Shown: piece after piece, positions 21,229 to 32,871 of the stretch | How positions within the stretch are numbered: the first letter of the stretch is position 1 | Layout of the letters: the number at the start of each line of letters is the position of its first letter | Origin: Nemania diffusa | Taxonomy: Eukaryota > Ascomycota > Sordariomycetes > Xylariales > Xylariaceae | Length of the DNA: 64,000 nucleotides | Assembly: GCA_038501195.1 (NCBI GenBank) | Contig: JBBPUQ010000003.1 | Location: forward strand, 1,442,501-1,506,500 | Direction: 5' to 3' | Notes under the pieces: generated by a model | Told to the model about the DNA's origin: nothing | The model's input: only the letters and a program-made list of their open reading frames with translations | Databases searched by the model: none | Made by a program: the position numbers and the translations under genes

Positions 21229-23041
21229 ATGGCATCAACGAAAGGAGGAGACGCCCCCGGCGAGGGCGAGGCCGCTGGATGGACACCTGCGATGGAAGAC
21301 GACTCACTGGCTACCTACCTACTTTATATCACCGCCGTCGGATCTGCACTGGTTATTATATGGCGATTAACGATGACGATCACAAGATATGTGCGGACTA
21401 CTACAAGTTTGAACAACGATACGCAGCGTTTCTTTGCTCGACCATCGTACAAGTTCTCGTGGGTCAAGAAGCACATATTATACGCTCCCCTATGGAGTAA
21501 ACGACACAACCGCGAATTTCAACTTAGTAGCGCCGTCAACGTTGGCACCCTACCTTCTCGGCTTCAGTTTCTCTTTCTGATCGGCTACTTTGCCACTAAT
21601 GTAGCATTTGCCGTCGTCCACATACCTTTCGCCGAATCGGCTGCGGATGGTCTCAAGCAACTACGAAATCGAAGTGGGACACTAGCGACAGTCAACATGA
21701 TCCCCTTGTTCATCTTGGCTGGCAGAAACAACCCGCTTATCCCTCTGTTGGGTATCTCGTTTGACACAATGAACTTGCTTCATCGCTGGTTCGGTCGTAT
21801 CGTGGCTATTGAGGCGGTGGTTCATACTCTTGCCTACTATGCCGGATCTGCGCTTACACAAGGCTGGAGCGCGGCATTTCAAGGCACATTTAACGCTCCA
21901 TTTTTAGTATATGGGTTTGTTGTAAGTTTTTTCCAGACCACTTGAGGTGTTTAGACAACGCAAGACTAACTATTTCTAGGCTACTGTCGCATTTGTGGTA
22001 ATTCTATTTCAAGCCGCCAGTATTTCAAGACATGCCTTCTATGAGTTCTTCAAGATCCTGCATATTGTTCTGGCCGTTGCTGCCGTCGTTGGACTTTGGT
22101 ATCATCTAAACCTCAAGGGACTAGACCAACTCAAGTGGCTCGTCGCTGTGGTGCCACTATGGCTTGGCGACCGATTCTTCCGCTTTGCCCGCATCGTGTA
22201 TCACAATGTCGGAAAAGGGGGCACCAAAACTCTCGTCGAAGCTCTTCCGGGCAATGCTGTACGTGTGACAGTGACGATGGCCCGTCCGTGGGGCTTCCGC
22301 CCGGGCCAGCACGCCTATCTCTATATGCCTACTATCAGCTTCTGGCAATCGCATCCATTCTCACTGGCATGGAGCGAGGAAGCCGAAAATCTAAGTGCTG
22401 ACAAGCTGGCTATGACCCGACAAGATATCCTAGGTATGCGCAAAACTAGCATGTCCTTTGTCATTCGTGCTCGGACAGGAATGACAAACACACTCTACGA
22501 GCGGGCTGCTGCTAATCCGGACGGGAGACTCATCACCCGTTGTCTGGTTGAGGGTCCTTATGGCGGCGAGCACAAGCTAGACTCGTACGGTACAGTCATG
22601 CTATTTGCTGGTGGCGTTGGTATCACGCATGCCGTCCCTCATGTACGGCACCTGGTAGCTGGTTTTGCTAACAATACCGTCGCGACTCGGAAGGTGGTGC
22701 TAGTATGGATCATCCAGAGCCCTGAGCATCTTGAGTGGATAAGACCATGGATGACACAGATCTTGGCGATGGATAGACGACGCGAGATATTACGCATCAT
22801 GTTATTTGTGAGCCGGCCGCGGTCGACTAAAGAGATTCACTCTCCTTCGTCGACAGTGCAGATGTTCCCTGGCCGGCCCAACATTGACACGCTCATGGGC
22901 ATGGAAATGGAACAACAGGTGGGCACGATGGGTGTCTCTGTCTGTGGCCCTGGTGCTCTCAGTGACGAGGTACGACTCGCAGTACGCCAAAAGCAACACG
23001 AAGGCTCCATCGAGCTGATTGAGGAGGCTTTTTCATGGTAG
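21229..23041 (+). CDS. Ferric reductase transmembrane component (FRE family)
   Basis: Two exons (21229-21921, 21980-23041) give 584 residues. About seven hydrophobic segments occupy residues 27-290. Two histidine pairs with the family spacing of 13 intervening residues, H185/H199 and H259/H273, would hold two haems. The cytosolic half has the FAD-binding motif HPFSLAW (about 356), the NADPH-binding GPYGG (about 424) and GGVGITHAVP (about 442), and a C-terminal CGPG motif. The enzyme passes electrons from NADPH through FAD and haem across the membrane to reduce Fe(III) or Cu(II) before uptake. No signal peptide is evident, so an internal or plasma-membrane location cannot be decided. NADPH oxidases share this fold, but the weak loop features and HPFSLAW favour a metalloreductase. 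No permease or multicopper oxidase lies next to it. Confidence 0.93.
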
Positions 23042-24503
23042 GCAAAAATTACCTAAGGAGGTCGTTAGTTGATAAAGGGGTGTGATACCAGAAACGCTGA
23101 ATTAAGTTGTGTATATTGTTTTATTTCGTTGGTTCGTATTGAACGGCCGCCCTACTTCATTCGTTGTACATACAGTCACTTCGTTGACCTATTTTATGGT
23201 GGTCACAGGGAAAGACCACCACCATTTGGCCTTAGAGAGGCGCCCGCGCGACGATGTAGAGAAAACCAGCTACCAAGCTACAGAATAAGAGAAGACGAAA
23301 CCTTCGCTCGTTTACATTTGCGTGTTAGCTTTAGTATTTTATATTTGCGGTAAACGATGATACAATGAATACCTAGGTGGTCTTTCGTAACCCAGTTGCA
23401 ACATAGGAACAGAAACCTGAACTACCTAGTATAGATCACGGAGTTTGATGAGGGATACTCCTCAGGTTAGCTATAAAATATTTTAACTAAATAGTACATC
23501 TTATTTTTTAGAACATGTGAAATATCTACTCCAGCAGCAACTTGCCTCATAGAACCTCCCAATATTTACCTTGTGCTAGCTAAGTTGTAGGATTATTTAC
23601 GTATCCATTTTGCTGGCTAGCCGCTTTCTATTGACCTTTGGTAAATATATATAGCCTATCATCTATGTCATGAGACGAGATGCCATGTCTGGTCCCATGA
23701 TGTCGTTAAGGCCATTCAATGTAACAATGTAGGTACCTACATACCTAATCTAAGGTACCTATCTAAAGTACTGCAAGCTCATACCTTTGCCCCTCATTGC
23801 GACCCCCGCCACGTATAGCGTAAATACAGGCAGATATAGGTAACCACATGTGCTGAGCCGCCTGCGCACGCTTACAGGTACAGCCTAGCGGGGATGCATG
23901 CACTATCCATCGGGACTGACGTCTCATGGAAGCTTGATCTCCTCTTCTGCACCTTTCGTTCAAAGCAAGTATTTAAACGAACTCAGAATTGCTATTGCCC
24001 AAATCCAGTCTTCTCTCCATTGCGGATTTTCCCCGGGACCATTAGTTCTCCTTCCGATCTCAAACCTCTCAGCATCCTTTATTTATTTGGGCCAACCATA
24101 AGAAACCTCACGCTGACTACCCGCTATCTCGTCCGAGACACCACTTAACCCTAACAATCAACTTCAGACTGCGCCTCCGTTCTAAAGTACCGAGATAACC
24201 AAAGGGAGAGAGACAGAACAGAAACATCCCAACCGTAGGCAACTAGCGCCATATTACATATCAAGTCTAAAAGAAGAGGTGAACCCCAGTTCACCATCGC
24301 CTTCGAGCCTCAATCTTAGCTCTACATACCATCGACTACCTCCCATCTCCATCGTGGACCGACGCCCAACTCACATCGGATAACTCTGGGGATTATTAGA
24401 CACCCCATCCGGGTCTGACGGCACTTGGGTGCCGCCCCATAGCCAAGAAACACAGCCGTTTACGCACCGTATCTCGCAAACCCCGTCACAAGCTGCTGCT
24501 ACA
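23042..24503. other. Intergenic and long leader of Moh1
   Basis: No supported gene. Contains several TAGGTACCTA-type motifs (about 23731-23762). From about 24100 onward the sequence is A/C-rich and leader-like, running into the Moh1 start. Confidence 0.5.
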
Positions 24504-24973
24504 ATGGGTCTCTCATACAACACATATCTCAACAGCAACAAGATCTACGGCTGTAAGAACTGCAAGGCGCACCTTGCGAACCATGAGGAGATAATAAGTA
24601 GGGTAAGCTTGGGAACAGTTGTTGTATCTACTTCTGTTGTTTTTAGGTCCTGTTCGCACAGTTGAAATGTTCCACTTGCTGCACGGTTAACTTGTCTCTT
24701 GGTCGTCACAAACTGGCTCACTGACACGATTCATTACAGAACTTCCGTGGGCAACATGGCAAGGCCTATCTCTTTAACACCGTGGTGAATGTTGAAGCCG
24801 GCGAGCCGTCTGAGCGCAGTATGACAACAGGTCGCCACGTTGTCCGTGACATCACTTGTCGGCAGTGCAAAGAGACAGTCGGCTGGAAGTACGACAAAGC
24901 ATTCGAGAATAACGAAAAGTATAAAGAGGGCAAGTTTATCCTTGAAGCTGAGCTCCTCTGCACCGTGGTGTAA
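24504..24973 (+). CDS. MOH1: Yippee-family zinc protein Moh1
   Basis: Two exons (24504-24602, 24740-24973) give 110 residues, the standard length of Yippee-like proteins. The zinc-binding pairs CKNC (residues 17-20) and CRQC, the segment HGKAYLFNTVVNV, and the core MTTGRHVVRDI and VGWKYDKAFE are all present in family order. The single Yippee domain fills the protein. Yeast Moh1 is a subunit or target of the GID/CTLH ubiquitin-ligase system and affects stationary-phase survival; in animals these proteins are nuclear or at spindle poles. The start ATG has context ACAATGG and directly precedes the conserved MGLSYNTYL. The frame across the 137-bp intron is exact. Confidence 0.95.
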
Positions 24974-26489
24974 AACCCTCATAAGAAATGGGGTAGGGCT
25001 GATGCTACGGTCGCTCGACTTCAAACGGTCTGCAAAGTGCATTAGATGAACAGATCAGGAAAGGCGGGGACGAACCTCTTCGATAGATTGTTTTCAGCCT
25101 TTGCCCCTTCTGTTCCCAACACTCAGGGTGAACTGGTTTTGGTCAACTGGTTTTGGACGGCTAATCCGACGCATAATTGATTTTTCTATTTTGTTATTTG
25201 TTTTCTTAAGGAGGGCCTAGATTATTACTCCCAACACATCCCCCTCCACTTCCTTATTCCTGATGGCCCATCAACACCAGGGCTTTCATACATCTCTACC
25301 CCACTAGCATAATCCTTCCCGGCGAGGAGTAGGTTGGTTACACTGTTCATGTTGTTGCGTTGACCGTTTGGTCAAGTATTATGGTGAGCGATCACGAAAT
25401 CCTCACATTACCAATGATTCATCATTCTCATGGTTTAGTTAGGAGTCATGGGTGGGACAGTGATACATACTTTTTTCCCTTTTTTTACATCGAATAGTTA
25501 CATTGAACACTAGGCTTCAGGCATCTAGGATTAGGGGTTCTACAGGAAATACTTTGTTGTTTACTCAAGCTATTGGTAAATGCTTTAGTTCGCCCACGTA
25601 CCCATTGATGTTCCTAGACTAGGCACGTGTGGATGGAAATACAGAGCACTGAACCGTCCACTTACAAGTATGCTTCGCCCGTGAACCAATGCAATAAATA
25701 CGTATTCCTACAAATGTTATAGATTGTATAAGCGTTAACACGCTACCTGCCAGATCACTACATCGTAACTGAAGAATAAGTTGCATTGTGCGTCAAAGGG
25801 AATTAGGTTATATTATCTAGCTCCCGTGAAAGCCCATTTACCTTACCAAAGATTTAAGGGGTTTCATTCAGGCACACGTATGAGAAACCGACTGGATATG
25901 AGCCAAACTTGCATTTCAATAAGAAACATACAACCCATTAGACCAAGCACTTAACTAGCGCGGGGGTTAGGAACAAGGCCTTAAAGTAGCTTCATGCGTA
26001 GTTGTATTGCTACACCTACTATGGATAACACTAAAAATAAAAGAAACGAGAAAAGGAAAGACAGTATATGCTAAGACCAAGAACGAAGTACCCATTTATA
26101 CTAGATAGTGTCTTCTTGTTGTGATAAGGGAATATTAATTCCCAAGCTCCGAGTCTCCCACCGAACTCCGTCCCAATGCAAAAATGTAATAACAACTATG
26201 AGAAACTCTAGCCGCGCAACCCCAATCCTTGTTCAGGCCAGAGGTCTGTGGTGGCAGTTATGGGATGATAACTCTGTATTTCAGAGTTGAATGAAGGTCA
26301 CCGTCGAGAGCCGTGCTCGCCTTCGTCTAAATTAGGGACTAGGAAAGTTTAACCCTCCGAAAGCCTAGCTTCAACTGAACGATGGCTTAATTCCCGCACC
26401 AAAGAATCAACTAGAACCCATGGGAATTTATGATAGGAATGGGAGCTACGTGCATCTGAGCCTAAATTCTGGCTCATGCCCTGATTCCC
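24974..26489. other. Convergent intergenic region
   Basis: Shared 3' space of Moh1 (+) and the SLC35F6-like gene (-). A small tandem duplication GGTTTTGGTCAACTGGTTTTGG lies around 25134-25155 (AACTGGTTTTGG twice). No open frame I would support. Confidence 0.5.
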
Positions 26490-27949
26490 CTAGTTGTGTT
26501 CAATGGGCTGCTCAGGGAGCAGCTCCTCAACTTCGCCGCGAGGACGCAGGAACTCGAAAGGCGGCTGCACAATGCCGTTGAACAGGAAAGTGAAATATAC
26601 GAGCAACGCAAAGCCTGCTACTTGCAGCCACTTGAAAGTCTCCCAGCCAAGGCCGAGAGAGACAATCCAGATGAAAAGTGTCCTGCATGTGTCGATAGTG
26701 GAGCGCGAGGTGGCACTGACGCTGCGTGTAACAGAAAGCCCGAAGAAGTTGAAGCCGCTACAGATCCAAATTAGCTAATCGAGTCCCCAATGGATCAGTG
26801 TGCAAACCAAAATGAGAAACTTACCCAATACTGATCATAATCAGAAAGCTTGAGATTAGAACCACCTTGTTCTCCACCATTTGTCGCAAACCCTCTACCA
26901 TATCAAACGGACCCAAACGACCAGCGTCGGTTCGTCCGATAGCGAAGTGCAACACAAGCATGCCGATAAGAGTGAAAGCGAGACCGAACAAACCCTCCCA
27001 GCCAACCACCTCGATAGGCTCAATACTAGAGCGCTCTAGCAGAGACTCCTCGAGCACGAACTGGGTAGCAGTGAAGATTTGGGCGCCGGCGATTAGTGTC
27101 ACTCCGAGAACAACCCGCAAAGCTTCCGCGGCCGCAGGGTCCTCCATCATAGCAGTGAGCGAGGTGGCATTTGCCTTGGTATCGGGTTGGATAGCGCCAG
27201 CGAGGCCCACGAGCCCAACGCCCACAACAACACCAAAAAGCGACAACCATTGGAAGAGGTGCAGCTTGCGACCCAGGAAGATGAGACTGAACAGACCCAC
27301 GAACAAGACCAGAGCACCTCTGGTCATCTGGAAGATGGAGGCGGCGACCATGAGCAGACCGGCGTTCATGAGCGTCGTACCTAGGATATCGCAGATGGCG
27401 GGCAGACTGAGCAGTAGGATCCCGTAGCCGCTGAGCACGCCGCCGGGCACGCCGCCGCCGGCTCTCTTAGGGAGGAGGTTGGTGTCCGAGTGGACGCTCG
27501 CGACGTCGGCGTTCGGGTCGGCATCCTCGGCTTGGACGTCGCTGGACTGCACGGGTTCGTAGCCGTCGCCGCCGCGGCTCTTGCGGTTCGCGATGCGCGC
27601 GTAGGCGGCCATCAGGCCGACGACGAGCCAGCAGCCCGCCTCGCCCACGAACATCTGCGCCGTCTGCAGCACCGGCTGCTCGAAGAGGACGTGCTTCTTG
27701 GGGTCGGGGTCGTCGCAGTCTCGCACGCATTGGTTGTCCTGTTCGACAGAGGAAGACGTGTCAGCTTGCCAGTTCATGTTGCCACATTCCATGACTCGCA
27801 CCACCCGTCCTGAGCGCCGCGACAACAACGACGGGGGAGGGGGGATAAGGAAAGAAAAGACGAACCTGGAGCTTGGTCAGGAGCGTGTTGCATACTCCCG
27901 TGAGCAGCATCATCCCGACCAGGAATGGCACGACCGTCTTGGACGCCAT
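26490..27949 (-). CDS. SLC35F6-like drug/metabolite-superfamily transporter
   Basis: Three exons on the minus strand (27949-27866, 27738-26825, 26757-26490) give 421 residues. The N-terminus VPFLVGMMLLTGVCNTLLTK is the first membrane helix. It is followed by a loop with paired cysteines (CVRDCDDPD) and FEQPVLQTAQMFVGE, which closely matches the family's HPFLQ..MFLGE. A variable acidic loop (about residues 75-125) precedes nine further hydrophobic helices of the EamA/nucleotide-sugar type, including the MNAGLLMVAASIFQMTRGAL segment and a C-terminal RSTIDTCRTLFIWIVSL. Human SLC35F6 is a lysosomal/mitochondrial membrane protein of uncertain substrate, so I assign transporter class only. The last intron must use the AG at 26758; the AG at 26775 would give an immediate stop. 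The exon 2 start is markedly GC-rich. Confidence 0.9.
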
Positions 27950-30386
27950 CCTGAGAGAGGGCTGGCACTCGGCTGATGGCTAAACGACCAGGACGCGGCT
28001 GGCTGATGGCGGTATCGGACTCTCTGTGCTACCGTGCGCCTGTTGGGTTAATAAAAGACGACGTCCGTAGTAAATATGGGAAGTAAAGAAGTAAGTTGAA
28101 GAGAATAAAAGAAAGGCAAGTCTGGTCAGTATAAGCTGCGATGATGATGTCGATGTAGATAGGTAAGTGATCGGCCAGATAAGGACCTACTGATATGTAC
28201 CTACCTAGGTACGTATGTAGGAACGGACGGAGTTCTACCACTCTAGGTGCCTGGAATGTTTTAGGCGTTGCCACTTCTGTATTAGCGCGCTCGCCGCTTT
28301 TGCTCATCGAGCTCAGCTGCTCTCGTCAAGTGACTGAGCCATTGCATTTGCCCTTTCCTTGTAACATACATGTAGGTATTACGGTATACTGTATATCTAT
28401 ATAAATATGTATATATATACATATATAGAATTGATCGTTCTTAGTCATCAATATTAGGTCAGCTATAAAGAAGACCAACATCATCCAACAGTTGTTTATG
28501 ATTTCCTACTCAGAGTTCCTAGCATTTAGTAAGGTGTCGCTTCAGGCGGCCTGTGTCCATGAATCCATTAGCCTCTCAAACCTTGTTGTCCATGCCGAAG
28601 TACAGCATCCAAAGTCCGGTGCTCTTATACGGCTTTCTTATAGTCGAACGAAATTAGATCTAGAGGTTCACTTTTCTTTGAACTGAAAAGCAGCCAAAGG
28701 CTCATCGTAAACGCCCACTATTCGAATAAAATTTGAAATATAGGTTGTCAAGGATAGATGATGAAAAAGAGACAAGCTAATCGGTAATTCACCGCTTCAG
28801 ATTTTCAAGTCCCTGCGTGTTACAAGTAATTAAGGATTCTTTGCCGACCACTTCGAATTTGACGTCGGGAGATATCAAGTCACCGAGCATATCCAACTAA
28901 GTCTAGGGCTCTACCAGACCGAGAAGCCAAGAGTAGTCACGAAATCGAAAGCAAAGGGTACCATAGTGAATAGTTCAAGTGAGGCGTTTATGGCCGGGGG
29001 AGAAACTGTGTCAAGGTAGGTATTACTTGATGATTCCGCTAATAAATAGAAGCCTAGGCTCTAACAGCATATTGGAGAGCCGGGCGACTTCTATATATGC
29101 GACTTGGTTCTATGCCATGTAGAGCATAGGTATCCTGGCTTTCTAATCCTGGTAGGTTGAAGGCCAAATTTTGATTATTGGATTCGCAATGACTATGAGA
29201 GAGTGCTGTTCTTGCTTATCAGAGAACATATATAATCAACTCCTCCCTATTTGTTATAATAAGGTTATTTATGTGTATCGTGTTCCTTAACAACTTGCTC
29301 GATTATTCGAGCATGAAATGCAGCATCTTTAACTCAGTCAAGGTAGATATCAAGATGGCCCAGCGCCCAAAAAGGGAGCCATCCTAGTCATCCAAGACGT
29401 TGGAAGTAGCTACAGTCAACGGACCCGAAACTTAATTTGCGACCAGTTAGAATTCAGATTCCGAAGATAGTTATATATAAGAAGCTCGACGGCAAATCCA
29501 GCTCGTTGTCATATATATCCAGGAACCAAGGTCGACAAACAAACCCGAGCTAACTCCCCCCGGACGAGAAACACCCCCAGCCCCCAAGAAGAGCAGCTGC
29601 CAGGACATCTGCGAGCCGCGCCACCCAAGCATCTGATTCCCTACGTCCAGCACTACTCGCTGCAGTTTATACGGATAAAAGACGAAACTCATCTATACGT
29701 GTGTATCGGATCTCTACCCGGACAGATGGAGAAGGTTATAGAACTGGTAGGATCGAGTTCCTCGGTAACCGATAATTTAGTGGAATAAGCTTGTCAGCGA
29801 GGCAACGTCTCTGAAAACGAGTAGGCCACATGGTTCCAATCGATCATCGCCCATCTGGCGGCGCAGCAACTGCTCTCGGTACTGCCAAGCTTCGGAGTGC
29901 TCTTGCTGCACGAGCTCCCTCGCCCCTTAGATAATGCCACCGGCTTGAGGCCTGGTGTGATAGGAATTCAGGCGTGGTACACGACGACAAGCAAACCTTG
30001 CCATGATGATGGTAGCAACTAGTTCTGCCCCCCACCCCCTCTCCATATCGCCGACCCCCAACTTGCAGAGGTCATCCCGGCAAATATTGAAATGTTTATT
30101 GACTGACCAAACTCTGAGAGCGAGGGTTCGTGCTGCAATGCCCTCTTCCTGCATCATCCAAGCGGTGATGCATCTCTCTGCCGACCAGCCAATGGTAAGC
30201 CCAACCACGCCGTCTATCGAGTTACTGCAGAGTCTAGGAATTGCCGTTTGGTACATGCAGGCTCAACCGAGTAGCACAATATCCCGGTAGCCGTGGGTGT
30301 ACAGCATGGTAGGCGCAGACAACCTATCGGCGATTGTTCCGGGAGACCCGTTTTCAATAATTGACCAGGCTATCTCGAGTACTTAG
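27950..30386. other. 2.4 kb without recognised intact genes
   Basis: Includes the upstream region of the SLC35F6-like gene, with TACCTACCTAGGTACGTA near 28198-28216. A 20-bp perfect TA-rich palindrome lies at 28405-28424. Several weak frames occur. The part from about 29470 to 30386 may hold further decayed remains of the polyketide synthase identified next to it, but I could not recognise a domain there. Confidence 0.45.
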
Positions 30387-30856
30387 GATGTTATAGACCC
30401 GTGCCCGGTTCTAGCACTGGGCACGACCTATATACTGGTAGGGCTGGCTGGAGACATCGGCCGTTCGTTGGACGGCCAGATGACCCGCCATGGTGGCTAA
30501 CACCTAGTAATGACAAGTCGGGATCCTAACGTAGCAGTTGGTTTGGGGGCCCGGCGAAGTTCGCTGTCCGGTAGCCAATTCAGACGGCAACTAGCAGATG
30601 TGGTGAACTTAGCCGAAACCGTCAAGAGCCTGCAGGGCGCATTTTCGAACAAGCTCGCCCTGGTGCCCTATCTCGATGGCGAGAGCATCGTTCCAACAGT
30701 CTGCTGGGAGGCCTGGGCATCGACTCGTTGATGGTGGTCAAGATAAGGTCCTGGTTCAACAAAGTCTTGAAACTCAACGTTTCGATGCTTTATCTCTCTA
30801 GCCGCAAAACCATTGGGGAGCTCCATGAAGAATTGCTGAAAAGCTGTACAGCGTGA
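30387..30856 (+). pseudogene. Polyketide synthase relic (ketoreductase start fused to carrier domain)
   Basis: In one frame, 30423 onward reads like the beginning of a PKS ketoreductase Rossmann fold: TTYILVGLAGDIGRSL, a TAA stop at 30498-30500, then HLVMTSRDPNV. About 25 residues later the frame continues into the linker and first helix of an acyl carrier protein (AETVKSLQGAFSNKLA, then YLDGESIV). It then shifts frame near 30690. The other frame gives SLLGGLGIDSLMVVKIRSWF and ends at TGA 30854-30856 after KTIGELHEELL. GIDSL is the phosphopantetheine attachment motif. Most of the ketoreductase is missing. KR followed by terminal carrier is the end of a reducing fungal PKS. One stop, one frameshift and a large internal deletion make it a dead fragment. 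Confidence 0.85.
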
Positions 30857-31746
30857 ACATGCTTAGTAACGGGGCAACTTCGTTGACTAAAATTCCGCCT
30901 AGGCACTATATGAGATAAGTATGCTACCAGCTTTACGGGCCCCTTGGGCGTAGCAGCCCTCAGTCCTAGTGTGGTGGAGGCCCATCCTCTGGATACAGAC
31001 CCCGAGGGCGAAGACAGCTTGGTGTAGTTATCTCTGTTATAGCCTGTTGTGACTTGGGGGTTTTATCTTGGCCACGAGTAGAATTCGCTTGTGTCGTAAT
31101 TTTAGATTATCGTGGCTTGTGAGGTCCTGGCTTATATAAGATAGCCTGTAGGAGAACAGACTCTAACAACATACGGGAAACTTCCCTCCCAATTAAATAA
31201 CAATTGTCATTTCTAACATCACTAGCGAGCTGCATGTTCTTAGGGACTGTTTGCTATATCGAGGCATAAATACAAGCACGTAAGGTAGTGGGCACGTTGT
31301 AAACGAAATAGATAGAGAGAGTAGGCTTTATTTTTTAGATCTAGAACTTCCAGTCTTATAACCCTCTATACCAAGTCTTCAATATCTACATTGCCAGCTT
31401 TTAGATATTGTCTGCTTTATACGTTTTGATTACTTTTTATTGAGTGCAGTATAGAAAGTATTTACGAATACGTGCATTGGAAGTTATGTAAGCAAGTGTG
31501 GTCCCAAGTATGTGTAAGGGATGCCTTGAACATCTACTCCCGGCTGTCTCGGATATGTGTGAAGGTTTTAGACATACTTATTTCAGTATACATACATTGT
31601 CTAGCGTCATCTGGAGAGGTGCATCTTCGATGTGGGCAAGATTAGTTCGCACGTATAATATTACGCATCAAAAATGTCTAAAAAAAGCTCTCTATGTAAG
31701 GACTTGACCAACCACCAGCGCCTCGCTTTATTATTATCATACATAA
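30857..31746. other. Intergenic, 3' of the PKS relic
   Basis: No supported gene. AT-rich and downstream-like; it abuts the 3' end of the DUF2985 gene. Confidence 0.5.
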
Positions 31747-32871
31747 TCAAACAGTACTCTCCAATGGCGCCTTCTCGCTTCTCCAAGAGAAGCGATTCTT
31801 TCTCCTCGCTTTCTTCTCGGCCTTTTTCCTCCTCTCCTCCTCCGGATCCTTATCCTTGATATTATTGTAATGTGGAATTCCCAGCTCCTTATCGCGAGCA
31901 AGCCGCTGTATGTCTCTCTTCGTTAACGGCACGCCCTCTATCGCCCTTACGTTTAACACCTGCATCGCTTCCATGATGCCCGCAGCAGAAGACGTAATGA
32001 AGGTTAGGGCAAAAAACAGACCCGTCGTCCAAGCCGGCCGGTTATAGCGGCTCAGAGCCCACATAAACCCAGACAAGAAGCCTTGGAATACGATGTACCA
32101 GATATTGACCCATGCGATGAAATCCATTTTCCAAAGTTCCGAGGGCGGTGCCCGGATGCCAGTCGGTGGCGGGTCAGAGATCGTCTCTAGAGGGTATGGA
32201 ACACTATTCGTATCAAAAGGTACTGTAGTCTCCTCGATATTCTTGGGACCGAGCGTAGGTGGTAGCTGGTCGGAACCCTCGAGTCGGAGCCAGGCCCGGT
32301 GGACTCCTGCAAGCCTCCGCAGGGCCTTCTGGTCTTTATTTATACGGTATCGAAGCAGGAGGTAAAGGTCGCGAACACGCCAACCGACTAATCCGAACCC
32401 CGTCGCACTGAAAAGCGCAGTCAAGACCTGCGAGTCTATCTCGATCCATATCCTACGCTGCGAGTTGATGTCGTTGCAATCGAACTTCCCGTTCACCCAG
32501 CACATCTGAGGTGATGCGCTGAGGAGCAGTAGTAGCAGCATGAAACCCCAGCCAATCACGTTCAGTGCGTACACCGTGAAGAAGAAACCGAAGCCTGTGT
32601 TGTAGAATTCCCAGTACGCAAATATTCCCATGCGGATCTGCTCTTTCATCGCGTACTTGGGCGGGAAATGGTACCCGTTGGCGTACTCGCCCGTTCCATC
32701 TACGACATGGTGTGATTCCGGTATCTGGTCGGTCGAGCCCTGCGCTCTTTGACTAAGACAGGCTTCATGTTGCCCAATAGACGACGAGGACGACGTTGTT
32801 CGCTCGACGGTATCGCGTACGTTCTCTTTTGCAGGTTCGATAGGAGAGCTGGTGGGAAGCACCGACGGCAT
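31747..32871 (-). CDS. DUF2985 multi-spanning membrane protein
   Basis: One exon, 374 residues from the ATG at 32871 (MPSVLPTSS). An in-frame TGA lies farther upstream, so a longer single-exon form is impossible. The family core is clear: FFFTVYALNVIGWGFMLLLL, CNDINSQRRIWIEIDSQVLT, FGLVGWRVRDLYLLLRYR, RLAGVHRAWLRL, then MDFIAWVNIWYIVFQGFLSG and a final membrane pair before a conserved GVPLTKRDIQRLARDKELGIPH. A lysine/arginine-rich tail (KKAEKKARRKNR) ends the protein. Four or five hydrophobic segments are visible. DUF2985 proteins are fungal, related to the PLAC8 group, and have no proven function; database names such as rhamnosidase for this family are not supported by what I see here. A separate 170-codon frame with a hydrophobic start (33212 down to 32700) overlaps its beginning. 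Confidence 0.88.
   Translation of the reverse strand: MPSVLPTSSPIEPAKENVRDTVERTTSSSSSIGQHEACLSQRAQGSTDQIPESHHVVDGTGEYANGYHFPPKYAMKEQIRMGIFAYWEFYNTGFGFFFTVYALNVIGWGFMLLLLLLSASPQMCWVNGKFDCNDINSQRRIWIEIDSQVLTALFSATGFGLVGWRVRDLYLLLRYRINKDQKALRRLAGVHRAWLRLEGSDQLPPTLGPKNIEETTVPFDTNSVPYPLETISDPPPTGIRAPPSELWKMDFIAWVNIWYIVFQGFLSGFMWALSRYNRPAWTTGLFFALTFITSSAAGIMEAMQVLNVRAIEGVPLTKRDIQRLARDKELGIPHYNNIKDKDPEEERRKKAEKKARRKNRFSWRSEKAPLESTV

Noticed and set aside
26494..26778. Plus-strand frames of 92-94 codons
   Set aside because: They are antisense to the last exon of the SLC35F6-like gene.
27467..27813. Arginine- and alanine-rich frames on both strands
   Set aside because: They are shadows of the GC-rich first part of exon 2 of the SLC35F6-like gene, whose own frame matches its family.
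28405..28424. 20-bp perfect palindrome ATATGTATATATATACATAT
   Set aside because: It consists almost only of alternating T and A in an AT-rich spacer, so a chance palindrome is likely; not reported as a regulatory site.
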